Source: Gemmataceae bacterium (GTDB lineage: Bacteria; Planctomycetota; Planctomycetia; Gemmatales; Gemmataceae). Taken from it: 21,444 nt of DNA. Positions 1 through 7,422 of this stretch are shown here, in pieces. The translations under genes were made by a program, and so were the position numbers. Positions within the stretch are counted from its first letter, which is position 1. Every line of letters begins with the position of its first letter. The notes beneath the pieces are model-generated. The model had not been told where the DNA came from, did no database searches, and worked only from the letters and a program-made list of their open reading frames with translations. The DNA lies in assembly GCA_947474875.1 (NCBI GenBank), contig CANJKY010000002.1, positions 1 to 21,444 of the forward strand, read 5' to 3'.

Positions 1-2136
1 ACGACCGGCGAGTTGTTCGCCGACGACAGCCACCGGGAGGTGGCCGCCCAGGTCGGCCAGTTGCCGCCCGAGCACGGGCTGCTGACCGGGCCGGTGGTCG
101 GGCGGCTGGCACGGGCGGACGGCACCTCCCCGCGGGTGGAGGTGACGGCCACCTCCCTGGCCGCCGACCGGGGCCCCGGCATCCTGTGGTTCCTCCGCGA
201 TCTGGACGAGCCGACGGACGAGCAGCAGAGGGCTACCGAGGCCGCCTTGGTGGCCAGCCAGCACCGGCTACAACTGTTCGTCGAGTACGCCCCGGCCGCA
301 CTGGCCATGTTCGACCGCGACATGCGGTACATCGTCGCCAGCCGCCGCTGGCGGGCCGACTACCGGCTGCCGGACGCCGGCCTGATTGGTCGCTCACACT
401 ACGACGTGTTCCCGCAGATTCCGGACGAGTGGAAGGCGGCCCACCGCCGTGCCCTCTCCGGGGAGACGGTGACCGCGGAGGAGGACCGGTTCGTCCAGGC
501 GGACGGCGCCGTCCGGTGGCTGCGGTGGGAGGTCCGGCCGTGGATCGGCCCCGGCGGGCACGTCGAGGGGATCGTGGCGTTCAGCGAGGATATCACCGAA
601 CGCAAGATGTCGGAGGAAAAGCTGCGCGATCGCGACCACCGGCTACAGGCCGTCCTGGACACCGCCACCGACGGCATTCTCACGATCGACGGGCGGGGGA
701 CGGTCGAGAGCGTGAACCCGTCGGCCGAGCGGTTGTTCGGGTACCCGGCGGCCGAGCTGGTCGGGCGGAACGTGTGTGTGCTCATGCCCCCGCCGTACGC
801 CGCCGAGCACGACGGGTACCTCGCCCGCTACCTGCGAACCGGGGAGCGGCGGATCATCGGCTTCGGGCGGGAGGTGAGCGGCCGGCGGAAGGACGGGACG
901 GTCTTCCCGATCGAGCTGGCGGTCACCGAACTGCCCGGCACCCCTCGCCGGTTCACCGGGTTCATCCGCGACATCACCGACCGCAAGCAGTTGGAGGCCC
1001 GGTTCCTCCGCGCCCAGCGGCTGGAAAGCCTGGGCGCGCTGGCCAGCGGCGTGGCCCACGACCTGAACAACGTTCTCACCCCGGTGCTCATGGCGGTGAA
1101 ACTGCTGCTCAAGGACAAGCCGGGCGGCACCCGCCAGGCCATCCTGGAGACCGCCCTGGCCAGCATCGAACGCGGCACCGGGATCGTCCGCCAGTTGCTC
1201 GCGTTCGGCGGCGGGGTGCCCGGCGAGAAGGCGGCGGTGGTGGTGGCGGAGGTGGTGCGTGAGGTGGTCGGGATGATGGAGCACACCCTGCCCAAGTCGA
1301 TCACGCTGGCCAGTGACCTGCCGGCCGATTTGTGGTCGGTCACCGGGGACGTGACCCAGCTGTCCCAGCTGCTGGTCAACCTGTGCGTGAACGCCCGGGA
1401 CGCCATGCCGGGCGGCGGGGAGATCCGCATCGCGGCCGAGAACTTCCCGGTGGACGCCGCCTACGCCGCCCGGTACCCGGGGGCCAGGCCGGGCCGGTAC
1501 GTGCTGCTAACGGTGGCGGACACCGGCACCGGCATCCCGCCACAGGTGCAGGAGCGGATGTTCGACCCGTTCTTCACCACCAAACCGTTCGGCCAGGGCA
1601 CCGGCCTGGGGTTGGCCACCGTGCAGGGGATCGTGAAGGCGCACGGCGGGTTCGTGACCGTGTACTCGGAGGTTGGGCGGGGGGCGAAGTTTCTCATCCA
1701 CCTGCCGGCGGCGGCGGAGGCCGAGCCGAGCGTAAAGCCGGGGATGGCAGCGTCCCTGCCCGGGCGGGGGCGACTGGTGCTGGTGGTGGACGACGAACCG
1801 GCGGTGCGGCTGATGGCTCGGGCCACCTTGGAGGAGGCCGGGTACCGGGTGGCGGACGCCGGTGACGGGGAGGCGGCCCTGGCCGCGTACCGGGCGGGGG
1901 AGGTGGACGCCGTCGTGCTGGACATGATGATGCCGGGGCTGGACACCCCGACTGTCATCCGCCGACTGCGTCAGCTCCACCCGACCGCCCGCATCCTCGC
2001 CGTCAGCGGCCTCCACCCGACCGGACAAGCCGCCGCGGTGTTGCGGGAGTTCGCCGTCCCCTTCCTGACCAAGCCGTTCACCGACGACGCCCTCCTCGCG
2101 GCCCTCGACCGCCTCCACCACCCGAACCCGGGCTGA
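1..2136 (+). CDS. PAS-domain hybrid histidine kinase with C-terminal receiver (5' end outside window)
   Basis: Sensor kinase that should autophosphorylate on His and pass phosphate to its own receiver. The frame is open from base 1, so the true start lies upstream; residues here count from base 1. Order seen: the end of one PAS-like domain (to about 65), a full PAS (about 85-205), a second full PAS (about 208-330), HisKA with AHDLNN (His353), HATPase with N-box N460/N464, DTGTGIP from 507 and GTGLGLA at 533-539, then a receiver with VVLDMMMPG (Asp641) and the TKPF lysine region. No membrane segment is visible, so the seen part is cytosolic. The second PAS resembles the FixL haem PAS: His270, Arg276 and Arg290 fall where FixL has H200, R206 and R220. 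The NtrC-type regulator starts 126 bases downstream, suggesting a pair. The kinase call is firm; the haem is inference. Confidence 0.95.
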   Translation, partial: TTGELFADDSHREVAAQVGQLPPEHGLLTGPVVGRLARADGTSPRVEVTATSLAADRGPGILWFLRDLDEPTDEQQRATEAALVASQHRLQLFVEYAPAALAMFDRDMRYIVASRRWRADYRLPDAGLIGRSHYDVFPQIPDEWKAAHRRALSGETVTAEEDRFVQADGAVRWLRWEVRPWIGPGGHVEGIVAFSEDITERKMSEEKLRDRDHRLQAVLDTATDGILTIDGRGTVESVNPSAERLFGYPAAELVGRNVCVLMPPPYAAEHDGYLARYLRTGERRIIGFGREVSGRRKDGTVFPIELAVTELPGTPRRFTGFIRDITDRKQLEARFLRAQRLESLGALASGVAHDLNNVLTPVLMAVKLLLKDKPGGTRQAILETALASIERGTGIVRQLLAFGGGVPGEKAAVVVAEVVREVVGMMEHTLPKSITLASDLPADLWSVTGDVTQLSQLLVNLCVNARDAMPGGGEIRIAAENFPVDAAYAARYPGARPGRYVLLTVADTGTGIPPQVQERMFDPFFTTKPFGQGTGLGLATVQGIVKAHGGFVTVYSEVGRGAKFLIHLPAAAEAEPSVKPGMAASLPGRGRLVLVVDDEPAVRLMARATLEEAGYRVADAGDGEAALAAYRAGEVDAVVLDMMMPGLDTPTVIRRLRQLHPTARILAVSGLHPTGQAAAVLREFAVPFLTKPFTDDALLAALDRLHHPNPG

Positions 2137-2262
2137 CCCCTCGCGGCTCGTCAGGTTGCGGCCCTCCCGGACTCGGAGTGCGATTTCTCCTGTCAACGGA
2201 AACCGTCGGCGGTTATTCTTCACTCAGACGCCAACGATCCTCCTCCCACACGGTACCGGCTG

Positions 2263-3711
2263 ATGGCCCGGCTCCTCGTCATTGACGACGACCTGCTCGT
2301 GCTCCAGGCGATCGCCCTGACCCTTGAGGGTGACAACTTGCAGGTGGACACGGCGGGCAGTGGGGCGGACGGGATCACCGCGTTCACCACCCGCCGGCCG
2401 GACGTGGTGCTGTGTGACGTGCGGCTGCCCGACCTGTCCGGGTTGGAATTACTCGCCCGGCTGAAGGAGATCGACCCGAAGGTGCCGGTGGTACTGATGA
2501 CCGGGCACGGCACCGCGGAGACGGCCATCGAGGCCATGCGGCGGGGGGCGTTCGACTACCTGCTCAAGCCGCCCGACCCGGACCACCTGGCCGAACTGAT
2601 CGGCCGCGCGCTCGAGGTGAGCCGGCTGATGCGGGTGCCTGCCCGCGTGCCCGACGCCCAGCCCGCCCCGCCGGCCGACGGCGACCTGTTCGTCGGCAAC
2701 GCCCCGGCCATGCAGGAGGTGTTCAAGACCATCGGCCGGGTGGCCCCCACCCCGGCCACCGTGCTCATCCGCGGGGAATCCGGCACCGGCAAGGAGATGG
2801 TGGCCCGCGCCATTTACCACTACAGCAAGCGGGCGGACAAGCCGTTCCTGGCGATCAACTGCTCGGCCATCCCGGAGCAACTGCTGGAGAGCGAGCTGTT
2901 CGGGCACGAGCGGGGGGCGTTCACCGGGGCCGACCGCAAGCGGATCGGCAAGTTCGAGCAGTGCGACGGCGGCACCCTGTTCCTGGACGAGATCGGGGAC
3001 ATGACCCCGCTCACCCAGGCGAAGATCCTGCGGGTGCTCCAGGAACAGCGGTTCGAGCGGGTCGGCGGGAGTGAAACGGTGGTCACCGACGTGCGACTGA
3101 TCGCCGCCACCCACCGCGACCTGGAGGGGATGATCGCCGCCGGCACGTTCCGCGAGGACCTGTTCTACCGGCTGAACGTGTGTACCGTCCGCCTGCCGCC
3201 CCTGCGGGAGCGAACTGAGGACATCCCGCTGCTGGTGGACCTGTTCCTGCGGCGGTACCGCGGCGAATTTGGTAAGGAGGTGCGGGCGGTGGCCCCGGCG
3301 GCGGCCGACGCCCTTCGGACGTTCGCCTGGCCGGGGAACGTCCGCCAGCTCCAGAGCGTGGTGAAGCAGGCGCTGCTGGCCGCGGCCGGGCCGACGCTCA
3401 CCGCCGCCGACCTGCCGCCCGAGCTGCGGCCGGGGAGCGGCCCACCCGGAGGTCCCGCCCCCGCACGCGGGGAGAGCGACGTGCTCGGGTTCGTCCGCCG
3501 GCGGCTGGCGGAGGGTAGCTCGAACCTGTACGCCGAGGTGGTCGAGCGGGTGGAGCGGGAGGTTCTCACCGAAGTACTCACCCACACGCACGGGAACATC
3601 ACCCGGGCGGCCCAACTGCTGGGTATCACCCGCCCCACCCTACGGTCCAAGCTGGCCCACCTAGGGCTGGCGGTGGAGACCAGGTCCACCGTCGCCGAAC
3701 ACTCCCCTTGA
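2263..3711 (+). CDS. NtrC-family sigma-54-dependent response regulator
   Basis: Phosphorylation-controlled activator of sigma-54 RNA polymerase. The 482-residue protein has the standard three-part layout. The receiver (about 3-118) carries the phospho-acceptor Asp52 in LCDVRLPD and acidic residues in VIDDD near the start. The AAA+ domain (about 143-375) has Walker A GESGTGK at 171-177, the sigma-54-contacting GAFTGA loop at 217-222, and Walker B ending at D242-E243. The C-terminal Fis-type helix-turn-helix (about 444-470) reads NITRAAQLLGITRPTLRSKL. Every key residue is present, so it should be active. The ATG at 2263 lacks a strong Shine-Dalgarno, but the receiver begins immediately after it. 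Position behind the hybrid kinase suggests they work together, though the kinase's own receiver may mean a relay rather than direct transfer. No sigma-54 -24/-12 site was found in the window, so its targets are unknown. Confidence 0.96.
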   Translation: MARLLVIDDDLLVLQAIALTLEGDNLQVDTAGSGADGITAFTTRRPDVVLCDVRLPDLSGLELLARLKEIDPKVPVVLMTGHGTAETAIEAMRRGAFDYLLKPPDPDHLAELIGRALEVSRLMRVPARVPDAQPAPPADGDLFVGNAPAMQEVFKTIGRVAPTPATVLIRGESGTGKEMVARAIYHYSKRADKPFLAINCSAIPEQLLESELFGHERGAFTGADRKRIGKFEQCDGGTLFLDEIGDMTPLTQAKILRVLQEQRFERVGGSETVVTDVRLIAATHRDLEGMIAAGTFREDLFYRLNVCTVRLPPLRERTEDIPLLVDLFLRRYRGEFGKEVRAVAPAAADALRTFAWPGNVRQLQSVVKQALLAAAGPTLTAADLPPELRPGSGPPGGPAPARGESDVLGFVRRRLAEGSSNLYAEVVERVEREVLTEVLTHTHGNITRAAQLLGITRPTLRSKLAHLGLAVETRSTVAEHSP

Positions 3712-3756
3712 GCGGATCTTTCAGGGCAACACCTCGACCAATTCAACCCCCGTCTC

Positions 3757-3924
3757 GTGCTGACGGAGGAGGATCGGCTCGCAGGCGAACTCACAGACGC
3801 GCTGGCCCGAATCGAACAGGACCGGTACGTGGTGTGTGAGCGGTGTGGGAAGCGGATCGCCAAGGAACGGCTTCAGACGCTTCCGTATGCCTGCTACTGT
3901 GTGCCGTGCGCGCGGGCAGAGTGA
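3757..3924 (+). pseudogene. DksA/TraR-type C4 zinc-finger fragment or mini-protein
   Basis: A short frame (55 residues from GTG 3757) ends at TGA 3922-3924 and contains C-x2-C-x17-C-x2-C, with CERCGKRI and YCVPC. It is preceded by a helix-like DALARIEQDRY stretch, as in the C-terminal zinc finger of DksA/TraR proteins, which bind RNA polymerase. The coiled-coil with its acidic tip, needed by DksA for transcription control, is absent; family members are usually more than twice this length. The frame is the same as the upstream activator and is separated from that activator's TGA by 15 codons. The GTG has no Shine-Dalgarno, while a good GGAGGAGG lies at about 3765-3772 with no usable start after it. 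It is best read as a remnant that lost its 5' part, but a small zinc-ribbon protein is possible. The zinc-finger identity is solid; expression is doubtful. Confidence 0.6.
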
Positions 3925-4100
3925 CAGACCGCCCTCGGCAGAACGGGTTCTGGAGTGCCCCAGGGTGAAATTGCCGAACGGGTTCGTCACCACGACCGAC
4001 ACCGGCCAATTCAATTATTGGAGTTGGGAAATCGCTTTCGGGAACACGTTGTCCGTCGGCGGGCGTCACCAGTATCAGGACTTCAACTGACGAGATGTAC

Positions 4101-4125
4101 GGGCGGGTTACTTAGACGCCCGCCC
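4101..4125. terminator. Hairpin between convergent genes
   Basis: GGGCGGG (4101-4107) pairs perfectly with CCCGCCC (4119-4125) around an 11-base loop. It lies 30 bases past the stop of the minus-strand repeat protein and about 175 bases past the plus-strand zinc-finger frame. There is no T-tract on either strand, so the terminator role rests on position and GC stem. The rest of 3925-4155 shows no convincing gene. Confidence 0.45.
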
Positions 4126-4155
4126 CGCACTCCGCACCACCGCTCGGGCGACGGC

Positions 4156-5193
4156 TCAGTAACCGTAACTGCCGCCCACCCACCGCTCGGTGTTGACCAG
4201 TTGCGGGTAGAGGGCGGCGATGGCGTAGGTGCGGAAGTCGATGGTGTCGTACCCGCTCCCGCCGTCCAGCCACGCCAGCCCGTTCACCCACACCCCGTCC
4301 GTCACGAAGGTGTCGTCGCCCCCCTCCATCCGCAGGGACATGCCGCCGGCGGACACGTTGTACAGCGCCACCCCGTCGTTCTCGTTCCCCGCCTGCACGC
4401 TGATCAGCCCGGGCGTGTGGATGTTGATCATCTCCACCAGATCGTTGCCGGCGTCGGCCAGCACCTGCACCCCGTTCAGGCCGACGCGGCCGACGTAGAT
4501 GTAGGATTGGCCGTTGATGCGGGTGCCGCCCACCCCGTACACGAACAGGTCGCCGTTGGCGTACTGCTGGATGCTGAACTTGTTGTCCGCCGCGTCCCCG
4601 CGGAGGTACAGGATGCCGTCTCCCGCCAGGTTAACGAGCACGTTGTTGGCGTACGGGTTCCGCACCTGCTTTTCGACGTTGGGCAATTGAACGGCGAGGG
4701 CCGCCAGCCCGCCGAGGCGGTAGTCGATGGTGTCGTACCCGCTCCCCCCGTCCACCCGACAGTACCCGCCGACGGACACCGAGTCCGTGACCACCACGTC
4801 GTCGCCGCCCTCCATGTTCACGTTCAGAGCGGCAGCTTTTACGCTATACATGGCAAGTCCGTCGTTCTCGTTCCCCATGTTGCCCCAGATGCCGCCGCTC
4901 GTCTGCACCCCGATGACCTCGAACAGGTCGTTCCCGGCATCACCCACCACCGCCACCCCGGTGACCCACAAGCGGCCGAGGTAAATCATCGCCTGGTTGT
5001 TCACCGTAGTGCCGGACATGCCGTAGGCGAACAGATCGCCGTTCGTCTGCTGCTGTACGCTCACCTGGTTATCGGAGGCGTCGCCCCGGACATAAAGTAC
5101 CCCGTCCGGCAAAAGAGTGACCAGCACGTTCCCGGCCGGGTTCTCCCGGGCCTCCAACCTCTCACATCCCAGCAGTACGGCGTTCGTCCTCAT
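4156..5193 (-). CDS. Planctomycete surface-type protein with two 154-residue repeats and RTX-like acidic motifs
   Basis: 345 residues from the ATG at 5193; an in-frame ATG at 5202 adds three. I prefer 5193 because GGGGAT lies about 7 bases upstream, whereas the GGGG before 5202 touches the ATG. The N-terminus carries CERLEARENPA, an L-E-x-R pattern that, from memory, recurs at the start of large planctomycete exported proteins; there is no ordinary signal peptide. The rest is two repeats (residues 22-175 and 184-337) that align without gaps. Both contain DAGNDL, GNENDG, MEGGDD and DGGSGYDTID, which resemble glycine-aspartate calcium-binding loops of RTX proteins, though not as an orderly nonapeptide array. 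There are no catalytic motifs. A structural or adhesive surface role is inference. It lies downstream of the secreted hydrolase on the same strand after a 308-base gap, so it probably has its own promoter. Confidence 0.82.
   Translation of the reverse strand: MRTNAVLLGCERLEARENPAGNVLVTLLPDGVLYVRGDASDNQVSVQQQTNGDLFAYGMSGTTVNNQAMIYLGRLWVTGVAVVGDAGNDLFEVIGVQTSGGIWGNMGNENDGLAMYSVKAAALNVNMEGGDDVVVTDSVSVGGYCRVDGGSGYDTIDYRLGGLAALAVQLPNVEKQVRNPYANNVLVNLAGDGILYLRGDAADNKFSIQQYANGDLFVYGVGGTRINGQSYIYVGRVGLNGVQVLADAGNDLVEMINIHTPGLISVQAGNENDGVALYNVSAGGMSLRMEGGDDTFVTDGVWVNGLAWLDGGSGYDTIDFRTYAIAALYPQLVNTERWVGGSYGY
4183..5130 (-). repeat. Internal tandem duplication (copies 4669-5130 and 4183-4644)
   Basis: Two coding copies of 462 bases each, separated by 24 bases, encode 154-residue units that align end to end with no gap. 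By hand count 87 of 154 positions are identical (about 56%). The most conserved blocks are GDLF, DAGND, GNENDG, EGGDD and GGSGYDTID, so the acidic/glycine loops are under the strongest constraint. Confidence 0.9.
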
Positions 5194-5501
5194 AGGAGTC
5201 ATCCCCGGTGAAATGGGTTGTGGCGGACCGAGCTAGAGCTGTTCGTTTCCCAGGCATGGCCGGCGCTCACTGTAGAGCCGATGTGCCGGGGTGACGCGGG
5301 ATCCGAAATCAGCCCCTCCACCTACCCCGAGGCATCAGATGCAAAACAGGCGCCAAATAGCAGAAAATATGTACGAGTCAGCATTTGGGCCGGCCCAGCG
5401 ATCTTCCGGTAGTGCCCACCACAAACGGACGCGAGGAGTGGTCGTATCGATTGCTCGCATCATCTCTCGACTCGATCGACGCCACTTCTGGGGCCGGGGA
5501 G
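5194..5501. other. Intergenic region with AT-richer patch and inverted repeat
   Basis: This 308-base gap lies between the hydrolase stop and the repeat-protein start, both on the minus strand. No plausible gene was seen. A patch around 5341-5390 is clearly richer in A/T than its surroundings. It holds a perfect CCAAAT / ATTTGG inverted repeat (5353-5358 and 5383-5388), extendable by GC/GC past a one-base bulge. This could be a regulatory site for the repeat protein. No convincing -35/-10 pair was found. Confidence 0.4.
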
Positions 5502-7241
5502 TCAGTACCCGGGGGCGGTGATCGCCCCTTCGTCGCTCACCAGCGAGCACAGGTCGGGCGAAGCGAGGATGTGCCGCAGGTCACGCTCCCGCCCGTCCAC
5601 CGTCACCCCCCGCCGCACCAGCCGCACCCCGTGACTGTAGTCCACGTACGTGCGAGCATGCACGACCGACAGCGGCTGGATCGGCTGACCGTCCGTCTGG
5701 TGCCAGCCGTAGATGGCCACCCGGCTCGGCTTCTCACCCAGCCGGTTCGACACCACCACATCCTTCTTCACCCCGGCCACCAGCTCGCCCAACTTCTTCC
5801 CCGTCCGCTGGCCCTCAATCAGGTCATGGTGCGCGAGGAAAGTGGCCACCGACTCGCGGGCGGTGGTGAGCGGCTTCGGCTCCAGCTTCACCGCCGCCGC
5901 CCGGTACACCTCGTCAACCAGTTTCCGCGTCGGCAACGCGCACCCGAACCGGTCGGCGACGAACGCGGCCGCCGCCGGGGTCATCGGCACCCGCACGAAG
6001 TCGGCGTCGCTGCCCACCGCCAAGTAGTCGGGCATCACCTCCAACACCGCCGCATGCTCCGTCCCCTTCCCGTCCTTCGCCGTCAGTTTCAGCCGGCGGA
6101 ACGTGCGTAGGAAGTCGGGCACGTTGCCGCGGGCGATTTCGTCGGCGATGGCGATCTCCCGCTCAGCCGGCTTCAAACCTTCGAGTTGGGCGACAACCGC
6201 CCGACCGCCGGGGGCGTCGGCCGGCCGTTTCGGTATGCCGGCGGTAGGCTGCACCCACTTGACATACGCCCGCGGCCCGCCGAACGTGCCCCACGCCGCC
6301 TTCGGCCAGTCGTGGGTCAACCCGCGGAGCAGGCCGTTCATCTCCCCCACCAGGGCGGTGTGCAAGATCTTCCCCCGCGGGTTGGCATGCACGTGCAGAG
6401 CGAGTCGGCCGTCCAGCCCGACGCGGTGGACGAAGTCGTCGGCCGTCGTCTCGGTCAGCGCGACGTCCTTCTCGAACCGCACCCGCATCCGCACCGTCGC
6501 ACGGTAGGTGCCACCGTCCGGCCCGACCACCCGTTTCCCGTCGAGCATCACCTCACGGTCGTCGTAGGCGATCACCACCAGCCGCCTGCCGGTGCCGGCC
6601 TTCAGCCATGCCAGCAGCTTGTCGCCGTGTCGGTCCTCGTCGCGGTAGCTGTAGTTGGCGTCGAGGAACACGAACCGCTCGACGTCGGCCGGCACCGTCT
6701 CCCCGCCGTCCAGATACCCGAACAGGAAGCTGCCGCCGCCGCTGTGCCCGGCCAGGGTGATCCGCACTTCGCCGACCGACAGCCACCCGCGAATTGTTTC
6801 CACCACTCGGCGGATGCGAGCCGGGCCATCGGTCCGCTTCTTCTTCCACGCCGGCCAGCTCAGCCCGTCCGCCTCGGCGCAGGCGAGCACGATGTTCTCG
6901 GTCGGCGTCAGGGCCCGCAGGGTGCGGACCTGTGCCGCAACGTGCTGGATGTCGAAGTGCCAGTCCACCCCGTCGGCTTTCTCGCACCCGAGGGTCTGCT
7001 CGATCGAGTTGCCGTTCGGGGTGGCGTAGATGATCAGTCGGGTCGGTTTCTTCGGGTCGAACTCCTTCGCCGCGCTCGCCAGTACCCGCACGCCGTCGTT
7101 CACCCACTCCTCCCGCACCTGCTCGCCGAACCACGGGCTGCGGCGGAACCCGGGCAGGTCGGTCGCCGCCAGAGGGCCGGCGAGCAGCAGGACGGCGAGC
7201 AGCGGTGCGAGCAGTCGGAGGGCTGTGGATGGGAAGAACAC
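5502..7241 (-). CDS. Secreted alpha/beta-hydrolase-like protein with extra conserved C-terminal domain
   Basis: 579 residues from the GTG at 7241, chosen because GAGGG lies about 7 bases upstream and the protein then opens with a clean signal peptide (ALRLLAPLLAVLLLAGPLAA). A GTG at 7277 would add 12 residues before it. The N-terminal half looks like an alpha/beta hydrolase: a PTRLIIYATPNGNS strand/turn and a nucleophile elbow GHSGGG with Ser167. The Asp and His partners were not assigned. After about residue 330 a separate region begins, with PDYLAVGSDADFVRVPMT, CALPTRKLVDEVY, then YGWHQ (His514) and HARTYVDYSHG (His528, His537). I have an impression of this as a recurring uncharacterised domain, possibly metal-binding, but cannot name it. 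The substrate is unknown. It follows the kinase/sigma pair on the same strand after 181 bases, so readthrough or control by that sigma factor is possible but unproven. Confidence 0.8.
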   Translation of the reverse strand: MFFPSTALRLLAPLLAVLLLAGPLAATDLPGFRRSPWFGEQVREEWVNDGVRVLASAAKEFDPKKPTRLIIYATPNGNSIEQTLGCEKADGVDWHFDIQHVAAQVRTLRALTPTENIVLACAEADGLSWPAWKKKRTDGPARIRRVVETIRGWLSVGEVRITLAGHSGGGSFLFGYLDGGETVPADVERFVFLDANYSYRDEDRHGDKLLAWLKAGTGRRLVVIAYDDREVMLDGKRVVGPDGGTYRATVRMRVRFEKDVALTETTADDFVHRVGLDGRLALHVHANPRGKILHTALVGEMNGLLRGLTHDWPKAAWGTFGGPRAYVKWVQPTAGIPKRPADAPGGRAVVAQLEGLKPAEREIAIADEIARGNVPDFLRTFRRLKLTAKDGKGTEHAAVLEVMPDYLAVGSDADFVRVPMTPAAAAFVADRFGCALPTRKLVDEVYRAAAVKLEPKPLTTARESVATFLAHHDLIEGQRTGKKLGELVAGVKKDVVVSNRLGEKPSRVAIYGWHQTDGQPIQPLSVVHARTYVDYSHGVRLVRRGVTVDGRERDLRHILASPDLCSLVSDEGAITAPGY

Positions 7242-7383
7242 CGGCCACCCTCGGAGGTACGCAGTAGCGAAATCCACACCGGTCCATTACGCTTCACATG
7301 AGGGGACCGTTTCTAACAAGCAGGACATCCTGGCGGCTGCGTCCGGCCGTTTAGTTGAACCGTTCCGATGCCCCATGTTTGGA

Positions 7384-7402
7384 GCTCGCGCCAGCGCCGA
7401 GC
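7384..7402 (-). terminator. Weak hairpin after the sigma-factor gene
   Basis: GCTCG (7384-7388) pairs with CGAGC (7398-7402), with further GC pairing past a bulge, 20 bases beyond the sigma-factor stop. No T-tract follows. If it works, it would partly separate the kinase/sigma unit from the hydrolase gene. Confidence 0.25.
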
Positions 7403-7422
7403 AGTCGCCGGGTCATTCGGCC

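Noticed and set aside
2201..2214. AACCG/CGGTT hairpin followed by ATTCTT between the hybrid kinase and activator genes
   Set aside because: Only five pairs, too short to separate from chance.
3709..3711. TGA as selenocysteine or programmed readthrough joining activator and zinc finger
   Set aside because: No selenocysteine-type stem-loop was recognised after the TGA and the activator is already full length; kept only as a minor option in the findings.
3836..4090. An 84-codon plus-strand frame overlapping the zinc-finger frame
   Set aside because: No recognisable motif, starts inside the zinc-finger coding sequence and has no good ribosome-binding site.
3955..5211. A 418-codon plus-strand frame across the repeat-protein gene
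   Set aside because: Rich in Val/His/Pro without motifs, antisense to a frame with clear internal repeats; shadow of a GC-rich gene.
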